A program made the translations under genes and the position numbers. This document shows, piece after piece, positions 21,090 to 30,820 of a stretch of DNA of 64,000 nucleotides (position 1 is its first letter; each line of letters opens with the position of its first letter). The notes below the pieces were generated by a model that did not search any database, was not told the origin of the DNA, and saw only the letters and a program-made list of their open reading frames with translations. This DNA comes from Lolium rigidum (Eukaryota; Streptophyta; Magnoliopsida; Poales; Poaceae). The stretch spans positions 151,635,962-151,699,961 of the forward strand of contig NC_061512.1 of NCBI RefSeq assembly GCF_022539505.1, read 5' to 3'.

Positions 21090-22003
21090 GTCTAGCCGAA
21101 GATATTTCGGGTAGAGACTAAAGCATGCCTCCGCCGAATGTTCTCCTCTCTTGATAAATCTTGTCCTTCTTGTAACAACATCATCTCCTTCTATCGGGTG
21201 CGCGTCCAGCGCTCCCGATGGGAGTAGCCCCCGAGTCTAGGTACGGATGCTTGCAACCGTGCGTAGACTCTTGCCACTCGAATGTTTTCTTCTGCCAAAG
21301 CTTTCTGCAGGTCTTCATAAGTAATCCGATACATTTATATCGGGGCTTCAATTTTTCAAGTAAGGTTTAATGCGTAAAGGATATCGAGTAACGTGCCCAG
21401 CTTTGCTGGTTGACTGCCGATGGCAAAACAACGCTACTCTACACAGAATCAAGTCCCCGGGCATGATCCTGGAGTGCAAAAAAGTTTTGTCGGGTGCGCA
21501 ATCAGCACTCCCGATGGGAGTAGCCCCCAAGTCTGGTCACGGGTGCTTGCAACCGGGTGCAGACTTGGGCCAAATTATTTGAATATTCCAATCTTTCTTC
21601 AGATACTCCTGTCACGCTTTCCCTTGCAAAAAAGTCTTCAAGTCCAAATTTATCGGGTGCGCGTTCAGCGCTCCCGATGGGAGTAGCCCCCGAGTCTAGG
21701 TAGGATGCTTGCAACCGTGCGTAGACTCAAGTCGATCCGCCCGATGATTTTAACTTTTCGTCGGATGCTTCAAGCATACTTTATGACATCACTGATGACG
21801 TAACCACTGTTGTAGTTTTGACTGACGGGACGTGGCCTGACGGGCCCATCCTACTTCTGCACGGCTCTGTTTAGTAAATGACCACTACTTTCGTGCAGTT
21901 ACCAAGGCGACTCCTCGATTTCTGCGCTCGATGATGAGAAGAGATCTCTTTAATAAATTGGAAGCAATGACACGTGCCCACTCAATCCTCAGACTTCCTT
22001 TTA
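21090..22003. repeat. R3 spacer with three hairpin/polypurine-like modules
   Basis: The module TCGGGTGCGCG..CAGCGCTCCC, CTCCCGATGGGAG, TAGCCCCCGAGTCTAGG, then GGATGCTTGCAACCG and GTAGACTC occurs with hairpin centres at 21211-21223, 21508-21520 and 21671-21683. Each contains a copy of the polypurine-tract sequence in reverse. One diverged module exists in R2 (8518) and a hairpin alone at 26100. No CDS. Confidence 0.75.
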
Positions 22004-22013
22004 CTTTATAATC
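22004..22013 (+). promoter_or_regulatory. Putative TATA box of the R3 antisense gene
   Basis: CTTTATAATC lies about 130 bp upstream of the ATG at 22136. A G-box CACGTG is at 21971-21976. Placement parallels R2. Confidence 0.45.
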
Positions 22014-24208
22014 TCTTAGGGTAAATTCTCCCCTTTCCACACTTTATCCTCGCACCCTTTCTTCCTCATTCATCCTTCTTGTTCACAAACACTGCGTCGC
22101 CGCCGCCGTTTTCCAGGTCTTCCTCAGATCTCATAATGGTGAAAAAGAAGAATCTTACTCTCGCCACAAGTGTTGCAAGTAGTGGCACCGCCATCAAGAC
22201 TCCTCAAAACTCGTCGAGGAAAAGCACATCAGATGCTCCTCCCACAGCTCCGGCGCCACCTGCGCCAGAAAGCTCCACGGCTGGGCCTATGCCCGGCGAT
22301 TGGCCGGTTTCTACCACTACGAAGCGCGGCGAGAAGAGGGCCCGCAGCCTTGGAATAATTTCTTTCGACGAGGGGAACGTTATTCTTCCAGGTGCGACTT
22401 CGCGGCCCAATCCCCCTGTCGGTTTTACTGTGATGTTCTTATCCTTCTTGTATCGAGGTCTTTCGCACCCTGCTCACAAATTTCTCCATCACCTCCTTCG
22501 CGTGTATGAGATCCAACTGTGGCAGTTGACTCCCAATTCAATCCTTCATATTGCCATCTTTATCACCCTCTGTGAAGTGTTCCTGGGCATTGAGCCCCAC
22601 TTTGGTTTGTGGAAGAAAATTTTCTTCGTGAAACGATACAACTGCAGTGGTGGGTCTTTCGTCATCGGCGGAGTTGGGTTTGTCGTCCGTAAAGAGGTTA
22701 ACTACTTTAACTTTCCAATGAAAGAATCCGTTCAAGGATGGAGGCTGAAGTGGTTTTATATCAAGGATTTATCGCCAGCCGACACCCGGCTCCCCCAATT
22801 CTCCGATGTTCTGGAGGCCAAGCCGAAGAATTCTTGGAAAATTATCCTTTTACCCGATGAAAAACCAACAGTCGATAGGTTATTCGAGAAATTCCTTCGC
22901 ATCAAGGAATCTGACGGCCAAACCATGATAGGTACTGAGGTAGCCGTTGTGTTCTTAAAGCGCCGAGTTCAGCCAATCATGTCTAGGGCCCATCCGATGT
23001 GGTTGTATTCGGGCCCCAAGGATGATACCAGAGTAAATATTGCTGAGTTATCGAAAAGGAGCTGCTTGATGAAGTCAGGCGCCTCACTCTTTTTAGCCAG
23101 GAAGAATCGATCCCACTGATATCTCCCCAACCGCCATTTGATGCTGATCACCTGCCAACCGGGGTAAATCTTTTCCTTCGTGCTCTCATTGACCTGTTTC
23201 CTTCGATCTTTTCAATTGTCATTATTCTTACTTGATTACTTCGACAGATCCCTATAGCTCCCGAACGTTCGCAAGACCTGTCGAACGATGCTTCTGAGAG
23301 AAGGGATTCTTTTTTCCCTGTAGAATCCCATGCTGAAGGAAATGCAAACCCAAAAGATGAACATGATGATCCGATGAACCCTGAAGCTTCTCTCATTGAT
23401 CCTCAATCCTCTGCCGATGATATAAGTGATACAGCGGGGTCGATCCATGATGACGACGCTGATCGTGCTGCCTTTGTTGATGCAGCTACGGAGAAGGTCG
23501 ACGCGCTGCCCTCAAAGAGATCATCCGGCGGATATGCTGACAAAGACGATCTTTATGATTTTCAAGTCCTTACTACTTTCTCTAGGATTAGATTCTGATG
23601 ATGTCCATCTGTTTTCGATTTTCACTTTGTCAGCTTCTCACTCTTGTAGTGAAGAGGGTTTCATCGAGCCTCCGTCAAACAAGGCTAAGACCTGCACCAA
23701 CAAGCCGAATCTAGCAGCCTCCCAGGCTTCGACTCCTGCTGCAGCCCCCGTGGCTCAAATTTCGACAGCTTCTTCCCTCTCCAAAGGGAAGGAGATTCCT
23801 TCGACTGCCGCAGATATGACTTCTCCTCCTGATAAACCTGTAAGCCTTTTCTGCTTCGATAATATATACGTCTCTGGTAGCTCCCGAATGGGTCTTTAAA
23901 ACTTTCCGACGGTTAATTCTTCGTTTAATAATAATCATCTTTTCTTATTTCACCAGGATTTGCGAGCCGTTATCTCTTCACTGGAGGCCTTCGCCTCCCA
24001 ATATACTTCTCTTGAAGTTGACAAAGCCCGGCTACAAAAGGAGGTCAAGTCTTCTTCTTCAAAGTTGGAAGGTGCAATTAAAATAGCTGCTGAGGCACGC
24101 CAGGAGGTTGATTCCTTAAAGGATGAACTCGAGGAGCTGAAGAGGAAGCTGAAGGACGAAGAAACATCCAGGCTTGCTGTCGAAGTTCGGATGATCGAAA
24201 AGGATGAT

Positions 24209-25393
24209 CTTCTTGTTATCACCAGGATTTGACCGAGTCAGAGGTGGGCCGCAATCAAGGTGGGCTTAAGGAAATATACATGGAGAATTATGTGAATCGG
24301 CCTGTTATGCTAAGTTGGGCTTCATCGCCCTTGTATCTGTAAAATATTAGATTACATCTTAGTTTAGAAAGTAGAATCTTACCCGTGCACGGTTTGATGC
24401 ACGCCCACATTAGAAAGTCCCCTGGACTATAAATATGTATCTAGGGTTTATGGAATAAACAACAACTCACGTTCAACCCAAAACAAACCAATCTCGGCGC
24501 ATCGCCAACTCCTTCGTCTCGAGGGTTTCTATCAGGTAAGCGACATGCTGCCTAGATCGCATCTTGCGATCTAGGCAGCACAAGCCCCACGTTGTTCATG
24601 CGTTGCTCGTACTGAAGCGCTTTTGATGGCGAGCAACGTAGTTATCATAGATGTGTTAGGGTTAGCATTTGTTCTTCGTTTAAGCATGCTTACGTAGTGC
24701 AACCCTTGCATATCTAGCCACCCTCACACCTATCTCAGGTGTGGGGGCGGCACCCCGCTTGATCATTATTTAGTACATCTGATCCGTTACGATTGCTCCT
24801 TGTTCTACAAGGATTAGTTTAATATCTGCAATAGTTAGGCCTTACAAAGGGGGGAGGATCCAAGTGGCACGTAGGGTGGCGTTCGCAAGTCCTAAACCGG
24901 ATGTTCCGAGGATCAACTTCATGTTGGTTTTTAGGCCTTGTTTAGGATCGGCTTACGAGCACCGTGCGTGGCCGCGAGGCCCAACCTGGAGTAGGATGAT
25001 CCGATTATGTGGTGAAAACCCTAAATCGTCGTAGATCTCATTAGCTTCATCTTGATCAAGCAGGACCACCAAGTATTCGTGCACCCCGTACGAATCATGG
25101 GTGGATCGGCTCTTGAGCCGATTCACGGGATAACCTGAGAGCCGATCGAGGCTCGTATTTAATGTTTACATGTATGCCCTGCAGGAAACTAAGCGAGGCA
25201 TCCCCATCACCTTCCCGACCAGGTATAGGTCAGGTGGCACGCCCCTGCACTTCGCATCGCCGCGTGTGACCAGAAGAGCATTGCGGGCCGTCGCTCGGAG
25301 GGGTCTCAGCCAGTCGCAGCTCTAGGCTCTTCCCGGCTCTACGGTGTTGACAAGGCCGCTGCCCGCCGGTGGGTTTTGGCAGTCAACACTTCT
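24209..25393 (+). mobile_element. S2: solo LTR, same family as R5, with 5-bp target duplication
   Basis: The LTR is 24214-25388 (1175 bp), TGTTATCACCAGG at the start and GGCAGTCAACA at the end, with CTTCT on both sides (24209-24213 and 25389-25393). It splits the coiled-coil exon of R3 gene a; the reading frame resumes after it. A TATA box (CTATAAATA at 24428) and three inverted repeats lie inside. The same LTR occurs in reverse at 34022-35188 as the 3' LTR of R5. Confidence 0.9.
24546..24743 (+). other. Three successive stem-loops in the S2 LTR
   Basis: Stem 1: 16-bp perfect arms (24546-24561 and 24565-24580, 3-nt loop). Stem 2: CGTTGCTCG / CGAGCAACG (24601-24609 and 24630-24638). Stem 3: CACACCT / AGGTGTG (24725-24731 and 24737-24743). 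They lie downstream of the TATA box, so they would be in the transcribed leader. Confidence 0.7.
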
Positions 25394-25977
25394 TCGCCAA
25401 TCTGCTTTGGCCTTCCTCAGTAATTCCCATTTGGCTTTCTTTTTGATTTTTGCCTTATTGACTCAACTTTTAGTTAGTGAACTCTTCCTTTTCATTCCTT
25501 GCAGAAGCTGCCGACATCCCTGCTGAAGCTTTGGATAAACTCCCGAACAATTCTCCGGCAAATGCTTTGTCGCTGACCCTTGAGTCTCACAAGCTTGTTC
25601 AGGACCTTCTTCAGAAGGGTAAGGGAGCCATGGCGAGGATGCATTCGATGATCTTCCCCAAGATTGACCAGAACAAGACTTTGGGGCAGTTGATCGATGC
25701 TTTTGCTATTAACACGAAGGAGGTTATCGAGGTATTCAAACGTACTTCGCGCACCTATGGTGCCCTCCTAGCTTTTCAGCTTATGATGGGTCACGGTTTC
25801 AAAGCCAATATTGAAGAAATGTCCAAGGAACTGCCGAAGGACCAAGATGGGCAATTTGTTGACTTGGGTGACTTTAAAACCTCAGCGCTTAAGTGTGCTC
25901 GCCAGCTTCTTGAGTTGGTATTGGCAAAGAAATCGTCCATTGGACCAAGCTTGTCAAACCAAACCCAAGCCCCTTGA

Positions 25978-26168
25978 CTTCATTTTTGTAATCCTGCTTG
26001 ATTGAAACAATTTCCCGTCATAAGACCTCTGTGGTTGTAACAGATTTCGTACTGGCAATGTTGCCAGTATCCTCTTGCTGTAACACTTTTATTTGCATGC
26101 TCCCGATGGGAGTAAATTCCAGTGTTGAACCCATATAATCCATCGTGCTTTTTAATAACTTTTTGCAG
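25978..26168 (+). other. Spacer between R3 antisense genes a and b
   Basis: It contains a CTCCCGATGGGAG palindrome (26100-26112) and ends in a splice acceptor (TTTTTGCAG at 26160-26168). As in R2, genes a and b may be separate or joined by alternative splicing. Confidence 0.4.
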
Positions 26169-26945
26169 GTTTTTCCTGTGCCTTCGTTTACCGATGATTC
26201 TTCGGGTGCTTATTCTGAGAATGATCGACTCCAACGCATGAAGGATCGAATTGCTCAGATGGAAAAGGATATGCGCAGTACTTATGCTTTGGCTGCTATT
26301 ATCAGGAATAAGAACGAACTTGCGGCTGACGCAGAATGCTATGCTCTTGCTGAATTGCATAGAGCCACAGAAAGTTTGAACTGTAAGCTCCCTTACCCTC
26401 TTGCTCCTTATTTTCCATAAAAGGTATCTTCTCATCTTCCTTCATTTCTCCTTCTAGTCATAGCTCTGAACCCGGCTGAGGAGAACAAGCGTATCCATGA
26501 GCGCGTAAATGTGTTGACCCAACTATCATCTTTAGATGAGATTTTCTGGAAGGACCAATCAAAGTCTTCCACTATCACGAAGTTCCAAGATCGGGTTCAG
26601 CAGGTCCATCGATTCTTCGACAAGTGCTATAAAGGATTGAGAATAGTCTAGAAGACGATGTTCCCTTTGAACGGGGTCCCTCCCACGTTGTTGACTTTAA
26701 TGTCAAAATTCAGTAATACCAGGAAGATCCGAAGCTTGATTCGAGCACAACTTATCGCAGGAGCTAAGGCTGCGTTTGCCCTTGTTCTTGTACGTCATCC
26801 CTCGGTAGACTTGATGACAATTGCCAATGCTGATGGGGATTTAGAGCCGCTTTACCCGAAGGTGCAGGTTCCTGCCGCCATCGTTATCGAAAGGCTTGAA
26901 GAATCTTCAACAACAGCCGAAGAAATAGAGGCTCCACAGGAGTAG
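26169..26945 (+). pseudogene. R3 antisense gene b: coiled-coil protein with conserved C-terminal block
   Basis: Exons 26169-26382 and 26458-26945. Exon 1 encodes a coiled coil (NDRLQRMKDRIAQMEKDM). Exon 2 has NPAEENKRIHERVNVLTQL, EIFWKDQSKSS, TMFPLNGVPPTLLTLMSKF, RSLIRAQLIAGAKAAFALVL and an acidic tail ending APQE. The second exon aligns by eye with R2 gene b over the MFP..LM.KF..RAQ..AGAK core. A TAG at 26649-26651 falls where a Trp codon would fit. There is no clear start codon of its own before the first acceptor. Function unknown. Confidence 0.6.
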
Positions 26946-27639
26946 TTCAGAAATATGCTCCTGTTGTAAAGGAGAATGCCCCGATACTTGCTGCATCCGA
27001 ATGTTCGGATGATTAGAGTTAAACTAATTTATCGGCAGGTGTATATATATGTACCTCCTTTTTGGGGATGCCGTTGGCAAAATTTGAAGGAGTAAATCTT
27101 AATTACTCGTTTTACATCGGCAGGTGTATACGTATGTTTGTCAGTAGCAAATTATTTGAGTGATCAGCTCGTGTTGCAGGTTTCGCTAAACCCGTTGTAT
27201 GTGCAACTTTGCTTTCAACTGATGCATGTCTTGACAGCAGCTCCCGAATGAATCGGTGGAACTTAATCTGCCGATGACTACGTCGCTATTTAGTACTTAT
27301 GTAGTTTAAAGTACCGGACATGGGTCGTTTTCATACGTGTTTCATGATCCTTGCTATTTGCGGCACTCTTTGAGGTGTCTGTAGCGAAGGATAAAGAGCA
27401 AGATTCCCATCGATTTTGCATTATAGCACTCGTAATTTCAGAGGCATTTTTGGAGTGCAATCTCTGGGCGTATTTTCAATTAAACCGATGTTCGCTGTAG
27501 TATACGAACAAAGTTCTTGATGATTTTGTTCGGGTGTCCCGAATTACTGCAATACTTCAGAGAAACGGAACTTGAGTCTTCATTAATAAAATAGGCGAGA
27601 ACTAAAGGGCTAAAAGGGCCCTATTGAAAAGAGGAAAAA
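26946..27639. other. R3 spacer between antisense gene b and the protease stop
   Basis: AT-rich, no gene. A repeated ATCGGCAGGTGTATA motif occurs at about 27032 and 27117. It stands where RT-integrase would be expected in an autonomous element. Confidence 0.5.
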
Positions 27640-28416
27640 ACTAAATATAATGCTACCCATCCTTTTAAACAAAAGGAGGGTTCTTATTATCTTCGAGCTT
27701 ATCCGACGTGCCAGTGGCTTTGGAAGCGTCACTGGTTTCATCAGGAGTTCTTGCGGCGAGTGCCAGAGTTTTGTTTTCTTCTATAACGGTCTTGTCGTCA
27801 GTTGCCGAAGTTTTTACTGTCGAAGCTTCCAGAGCAAGATCGGCTGGTTTCTTCTTTAGTTTCTAGACGCGTTCATCTTACTTATTATCGAGTACTGGAG
27901 ATTTTGAAGGGAAGTGGTCAGGTTCCTGTTTTAGTCCGAATTTGGCAGCAATCCTCTGAAACTCGCGATCACAATTATCTGAGCGTGAAAAACTTCCATA
28001 GACTGTGATGTTTGTTCCATTGTTCCCAGGCATCTTGAGCTTGAGGTATGCATAATGTCGCACATCCATGAACTTGGCATAAGCTGATCTCCCGAGTATA
28101 GAGTGGTACTGTGATTCCCAGTTTACTACTTCAAACTCGATCTTTTCCTTCCTGAAGTTGTCGGGTTTTCCAAAGACAACATTCAAGTAAACTTTGCCAA
28201 GAGAGTACGCCGGTAAAGTGGGGAGAATCCTGTGGAAGCAAGTATCTGCTTCTTCCAGCATCCCCATCGTAATTCCGATGCTTTTGATTGTGTCGAGGAA
28301 TATCAGGTTTAATCCGCTTCCACCGTCCATGAAGACTTTGCTCATTTTAAACCCTCCAATTTGCGCTTCGACTACTAAGGCAGCGTGCCCTGGCTATGGA
28401 ATTGCCATCGGGTGAT
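27640..28416 (-). pseudogene. R3 aspartic protease, end of a gag-protease gene
   Basis: From 28345 leftwards: MSKVFMDGGSGLNLIFLDT (retropepsin active-site loop, DGG type), YHSILGRSAYAKFMDVRHYA (flap and substrate-wall region) and VYGSFSRSDNC. It resembles the R2 protease but is clearly a different subfamily. A stop near 27878 and a further open piece to about 27650 (TSDASKATGTSDKLEDNK) end the protein. Upstream coding sequence continues to 28416, where R4 is inserted. Lack of downstream RT suggests a non-autonomous gag-protease element. Confidence 0.68.
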
Positions 28417-29844
28417 TGATACGTCCCAAACGTATCTATAATTTCTTATGTTCCATGCTACTTTATCGATGATACTCACATGTTTTATACACATTATATG
28501 TCATTATTATGCATTTTCCGGAACTAGCCTATTAACGAGATACCGAAGTGCCAGTTGCTGTTTTCTGCTGTTTTTGGTTTCAGAAATCCTAGAAAGAAAA
28601 TATTCTCGGAATCGGACGAAATCAACGCCCAATATCTTATAATTCCACGAAGCTTCCAGAACACCGGAGAGGGGCCAGAGGAGAGGCCCGGGGCCACCAC
28701 ACATGGTGGCGGCGCGGCCCAAGGGGGGGGGGCGCCTGTTGTCTGGCTGCCCCAGACCCCCTCCGACTCCGACTCTTCGCCTATTTAAGCCGTCCTGACC
28801 TAAATCTTTGACACGGATTGACGAAACACCAGACAACCTTCCAGAGCCGCCGCCATCGCGAAACTCCAATTCGGGGGACAGAAGTCTCTGTTCCGGCACC
28901 CTGCCGGGACGGGGAATTGTCCCCGGAGTCATCTCCATCGACATCACCGTCATCGCTGTCTTCCATGATGAGGAGGGAGTAGTTCTCCCCCGAGGCTGAG
29001 GGCTCTACCGTAGCTATGTGGTTCATCTCTCTCTTTGTGATCTAGTTGAATATCATCTATGTGTTACTCTGGTGATGTTATTAAAGTAGTCTATTCCTCC
29101 TCCATGATGTAATGTTGACAGTGTGTGCATCATGAAGTACTTTGTGTAGGGTTATGATTGTGATCTCTTGTAGATTATGAAGTTAACTATCACTATGATA
29201 GTATTGATGTGATGTATTCCCCCTTTCATAGCTGATGTTGACAGTGTGCATGCTATGTTAGTACTCGGTATAATTGAGTTGGTCTATCATGCACTCTAAG
29301 GTTATTTAAATATGAACATCGAATGTTGTGGAGCTTGTTAACTCCGGCATTGAGGTGCTCTTGTAGCCCTACACAATGAATTGTGTTTGTCATCCAACAA
29401 CAGAGTGTAGAGAAAGTAGTATTTGTTTATTCAGTTATGTGATCAATGTTGAGAATGTCCACTAGTGAAAGTATGATCCCTAGACCTTGTTTCCAAACAT
29501 CGAAACTCCGTTTATTTACTGTTCTGTTGCATGTTTACTCGCTGCCATATTTTATTCAGATTGCTATTACCACACATAAACATCCATACTACTTGTATTT
29601 CACTATCTCTTCGCCGAACTAGTGCACCTATACATCTGACAATTGTATTAGGTGTGTTGGGGACACAAGAGACTTCTTGTATCGTTATTGCAGGGTTGCT
29701 TGAGAGGAATATCTTTGACCTCTTCCTCCCTGAGTTCGATAAACCTTGGGTGATTCACTTAAGGGAAACTTGCTGCTGTTCTACAAACCTCCGCTCTTGG
29801 AGGCCCAACACTGTCTACAGGAATAGAAGCGTGCGTAGACATCA
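28417..29844 (+). repeat. R4 5' LTR (1428 bp)
   Basis: It starts TGATACGTCCCAAACG and ends GCGTAGACATCA (TGAT...ATCA). GC-rich middle with long antisense chance frames. Confidence 0.85.
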
Positions 29845-29854
29845 AGCTATTTTC

Positions 29855-30030
29855 TGGCGCCGTTGCCGGGGAGGTAAGGTAAAAGGCACTCACACTCCGG
29901 ACCCCGGCAACTAAGCTATTTTCTGGCGCCGTTGCCGGGGAGGTAAGGTAAAAGGTATTCACATCTTCCGACTACTAAGCTATTTCCTAGCACTGTTGCC
30001 GGTGTGTGAGTGCTCGAAGCTATTTCCTTT
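29855..30030 (+). repeat. R4 primer-binding site, tandemly duplicated
   Basis: TGGCGCCGTTGCCGGGG, the Asp-tRNA-type PBS known for Athila-lineage elements, is at 29855-29871, 10 nt after the LTR. A second perfect copy at 29924-29940 lies in a 69-bp tandem duplication. Degenerate third and fourth copies (AAGCTATTTCCTAGCACTG at about 29976 and AAGCTATTTCC at 30018) follow. Confidence 0.85.
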
Positions 30031-30160
30031 AGATCCCGCAATTGCATCTTTTTGTTTCTTGTTAAACACTAGTAAGGCATAATGGAAAACAATCTGTGAG
30101 CTTTTTAAACTATTTCCCGAGTTAAGACATGGATTGTTTGATGCGAAAATTAAAAAACCT

Positions 30161-30820
30161 ATGGAACCTTATTTGCATGCTAGTAGTAATATTAGTATGA
30201 ACGCTTTGAACACCATTGTTGATAATGATATAGAAAGTTCTAAGCTTGGGGAAGCTAGTTTTGATGAGCATGATATTTTTAGTCCCCCAAGCATGGAGGA
30301 GAAAATTTTCTTTGATGATACTTTGCCTCCTATTTATGATGATTATAATGATAGTGGTCTTCTGGTGCCGCCTACTATGGAGGATAAATTTAATTATGAT
30401 TACAATATGCCTTCTATATTTGATGATAGCTACTTTGTTGAATTTGCTCCCACTACAATTAATAAGAATGACTATGCTTATGTTGGGAGTAGTAATAATT
30501 TTATGCATGAAACTCATGATAAGAATGCTTTATGTGATAGTTATATTGTTGAGTTTGTTCATGATGCTACTGAAGGTTATTATGAGAGAGGGAAACATGG
30601 TTATATGCATCTTAATAATATTAAGTTTCCCCTCTTTATGTTGAGAATCTTGAAGTTACTCGTGTTTTATCTTCCTATGCTTGTCACTTTGCTCCTCATG
30701 AATTTATTTGTGTACAAGATTCCTTCCCATAGGAAGTGGGTTAGGCTTAAATTTGTTTCATACTTTCTTTTTGATGCTCTCTTTTGCTTCAACTCTTATT
30801 TCTTGCGAGTGCATCATTAA
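30161..30820 (+). CDS. R4 internal ORF, acidic protein with C-terminal hydrophobic segments (219 aa)
   Basis: Unbroken from the ATG at 30161 to the TAA at 30818-30820; the frame is open upstream to about 30134. The N-terminal 130 residues are acidic and contain an internal duplication (PPSMEEKIFFDDTLPPIYDD against PPTMEDKFNYDYNMPSIFDD) and repeated FVEF/IVEF motifs (YFVEFAPTTI, SYIVEFVHDAT). Residues 155-186 (FPLFMLRILKLLVFYLPMLV and on) and 198-214 are strongly hydrophobic and could span a membrane. It sits in the gag position right after the PBS but shows no Gag features. I have a memory of similar text in wheat transposon-derived transcripts, not verified. Function unknown; it is the only well-kept frame in R4. 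Confidence 0.55.
   Translation: MEPYLHASSNISMNALNTIVDNDIESSKLGEASFDEHDIFSPPSMEEKIFFDDTLPPIYDDYNDSGLLVPPTMEDKFNYDYNMPSIFDDSYFVEFAPTTINKNDYAYVGSSNNFMHETHDKNALCDSYIVEFVHDATEGYYERGKHGYMHLNNIKFPLFMLRILKLLVFYLPMLVTLLLMNLFVYKIPSHRKWVRLKFVSYFLFDALFCFNSYFLRVHH

Larger units (their letters stand above)
22136..25977 (+). pseudogene. R3 antisense gene a: putative gypsy-type transposon protein (PF04195-like), interrupted by S2
   Basis: Inferred exons: 22136-23163, 23248 to about 23560, 23634-23839, 23957-25420 (split by S2) and 25505-25977. I chose the ATG at 22136 because it starts a basic MVKKKNLTLATSVASSGT segment after a TATA-leader; an in-frame ATG at 22079 also exists. Exon 1 has TTKRGEKRARSLGIISFDEG, then the family core (LTPNSILHIAIFITLCEVFL, EPHFGLWKKIFFVKRYN, KESVQGWRLKWFYIKDL, HPMWLYSGPKDD). 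Later exons give an acidic linker (SIHDDDADRAAF), a Ser/Ala/Pro linker, a coiled coil (EARQEVDSLKDELEELKRK) and a C-terminal helical part (MHSMIFPKIDQNKTLGQLID). A missing A at 23054-23057 and a slip near 25930 break the frame. Function unknown. Confidence 0.7.
20599..28416 (-). mobile_element. R3: second Tat-lineage element, gag-protease type with antisense genes
   Basis: Minus-strand element with 3' LTR 20599-21075 (type B), polypurine tract, hairpin modules, antisense genes a and b on the plus strand (22136-26945), and a protease remnant (28345-27878). The protein terminates soon after protease and is followed by AT-rich spacer, with no RT, RNase H or integrase between protease and the antisense genes. 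It is cut at 28416 by R4; its gag and 5' LTR lie beyond. Antisense proteins are related to but clearly diverged from those of R2. S2 is nested in it. Confidence 0.72.

Noticed and set aside
28507..28953. 148-codon minus frame, and its 181-codon copy at 33519-34064
   Set aside because: Both are the same LTR of R4 read in antisense; shared because LTRs are copies, not because of coding constraint.
29855..29940. tRNA-like sequences at the PBS sites (also 54441-54452 and 49876)
   Set aside because: Only the 12-17 nt complementary to a tRNA 3' end are present; no tRNA gene structure.
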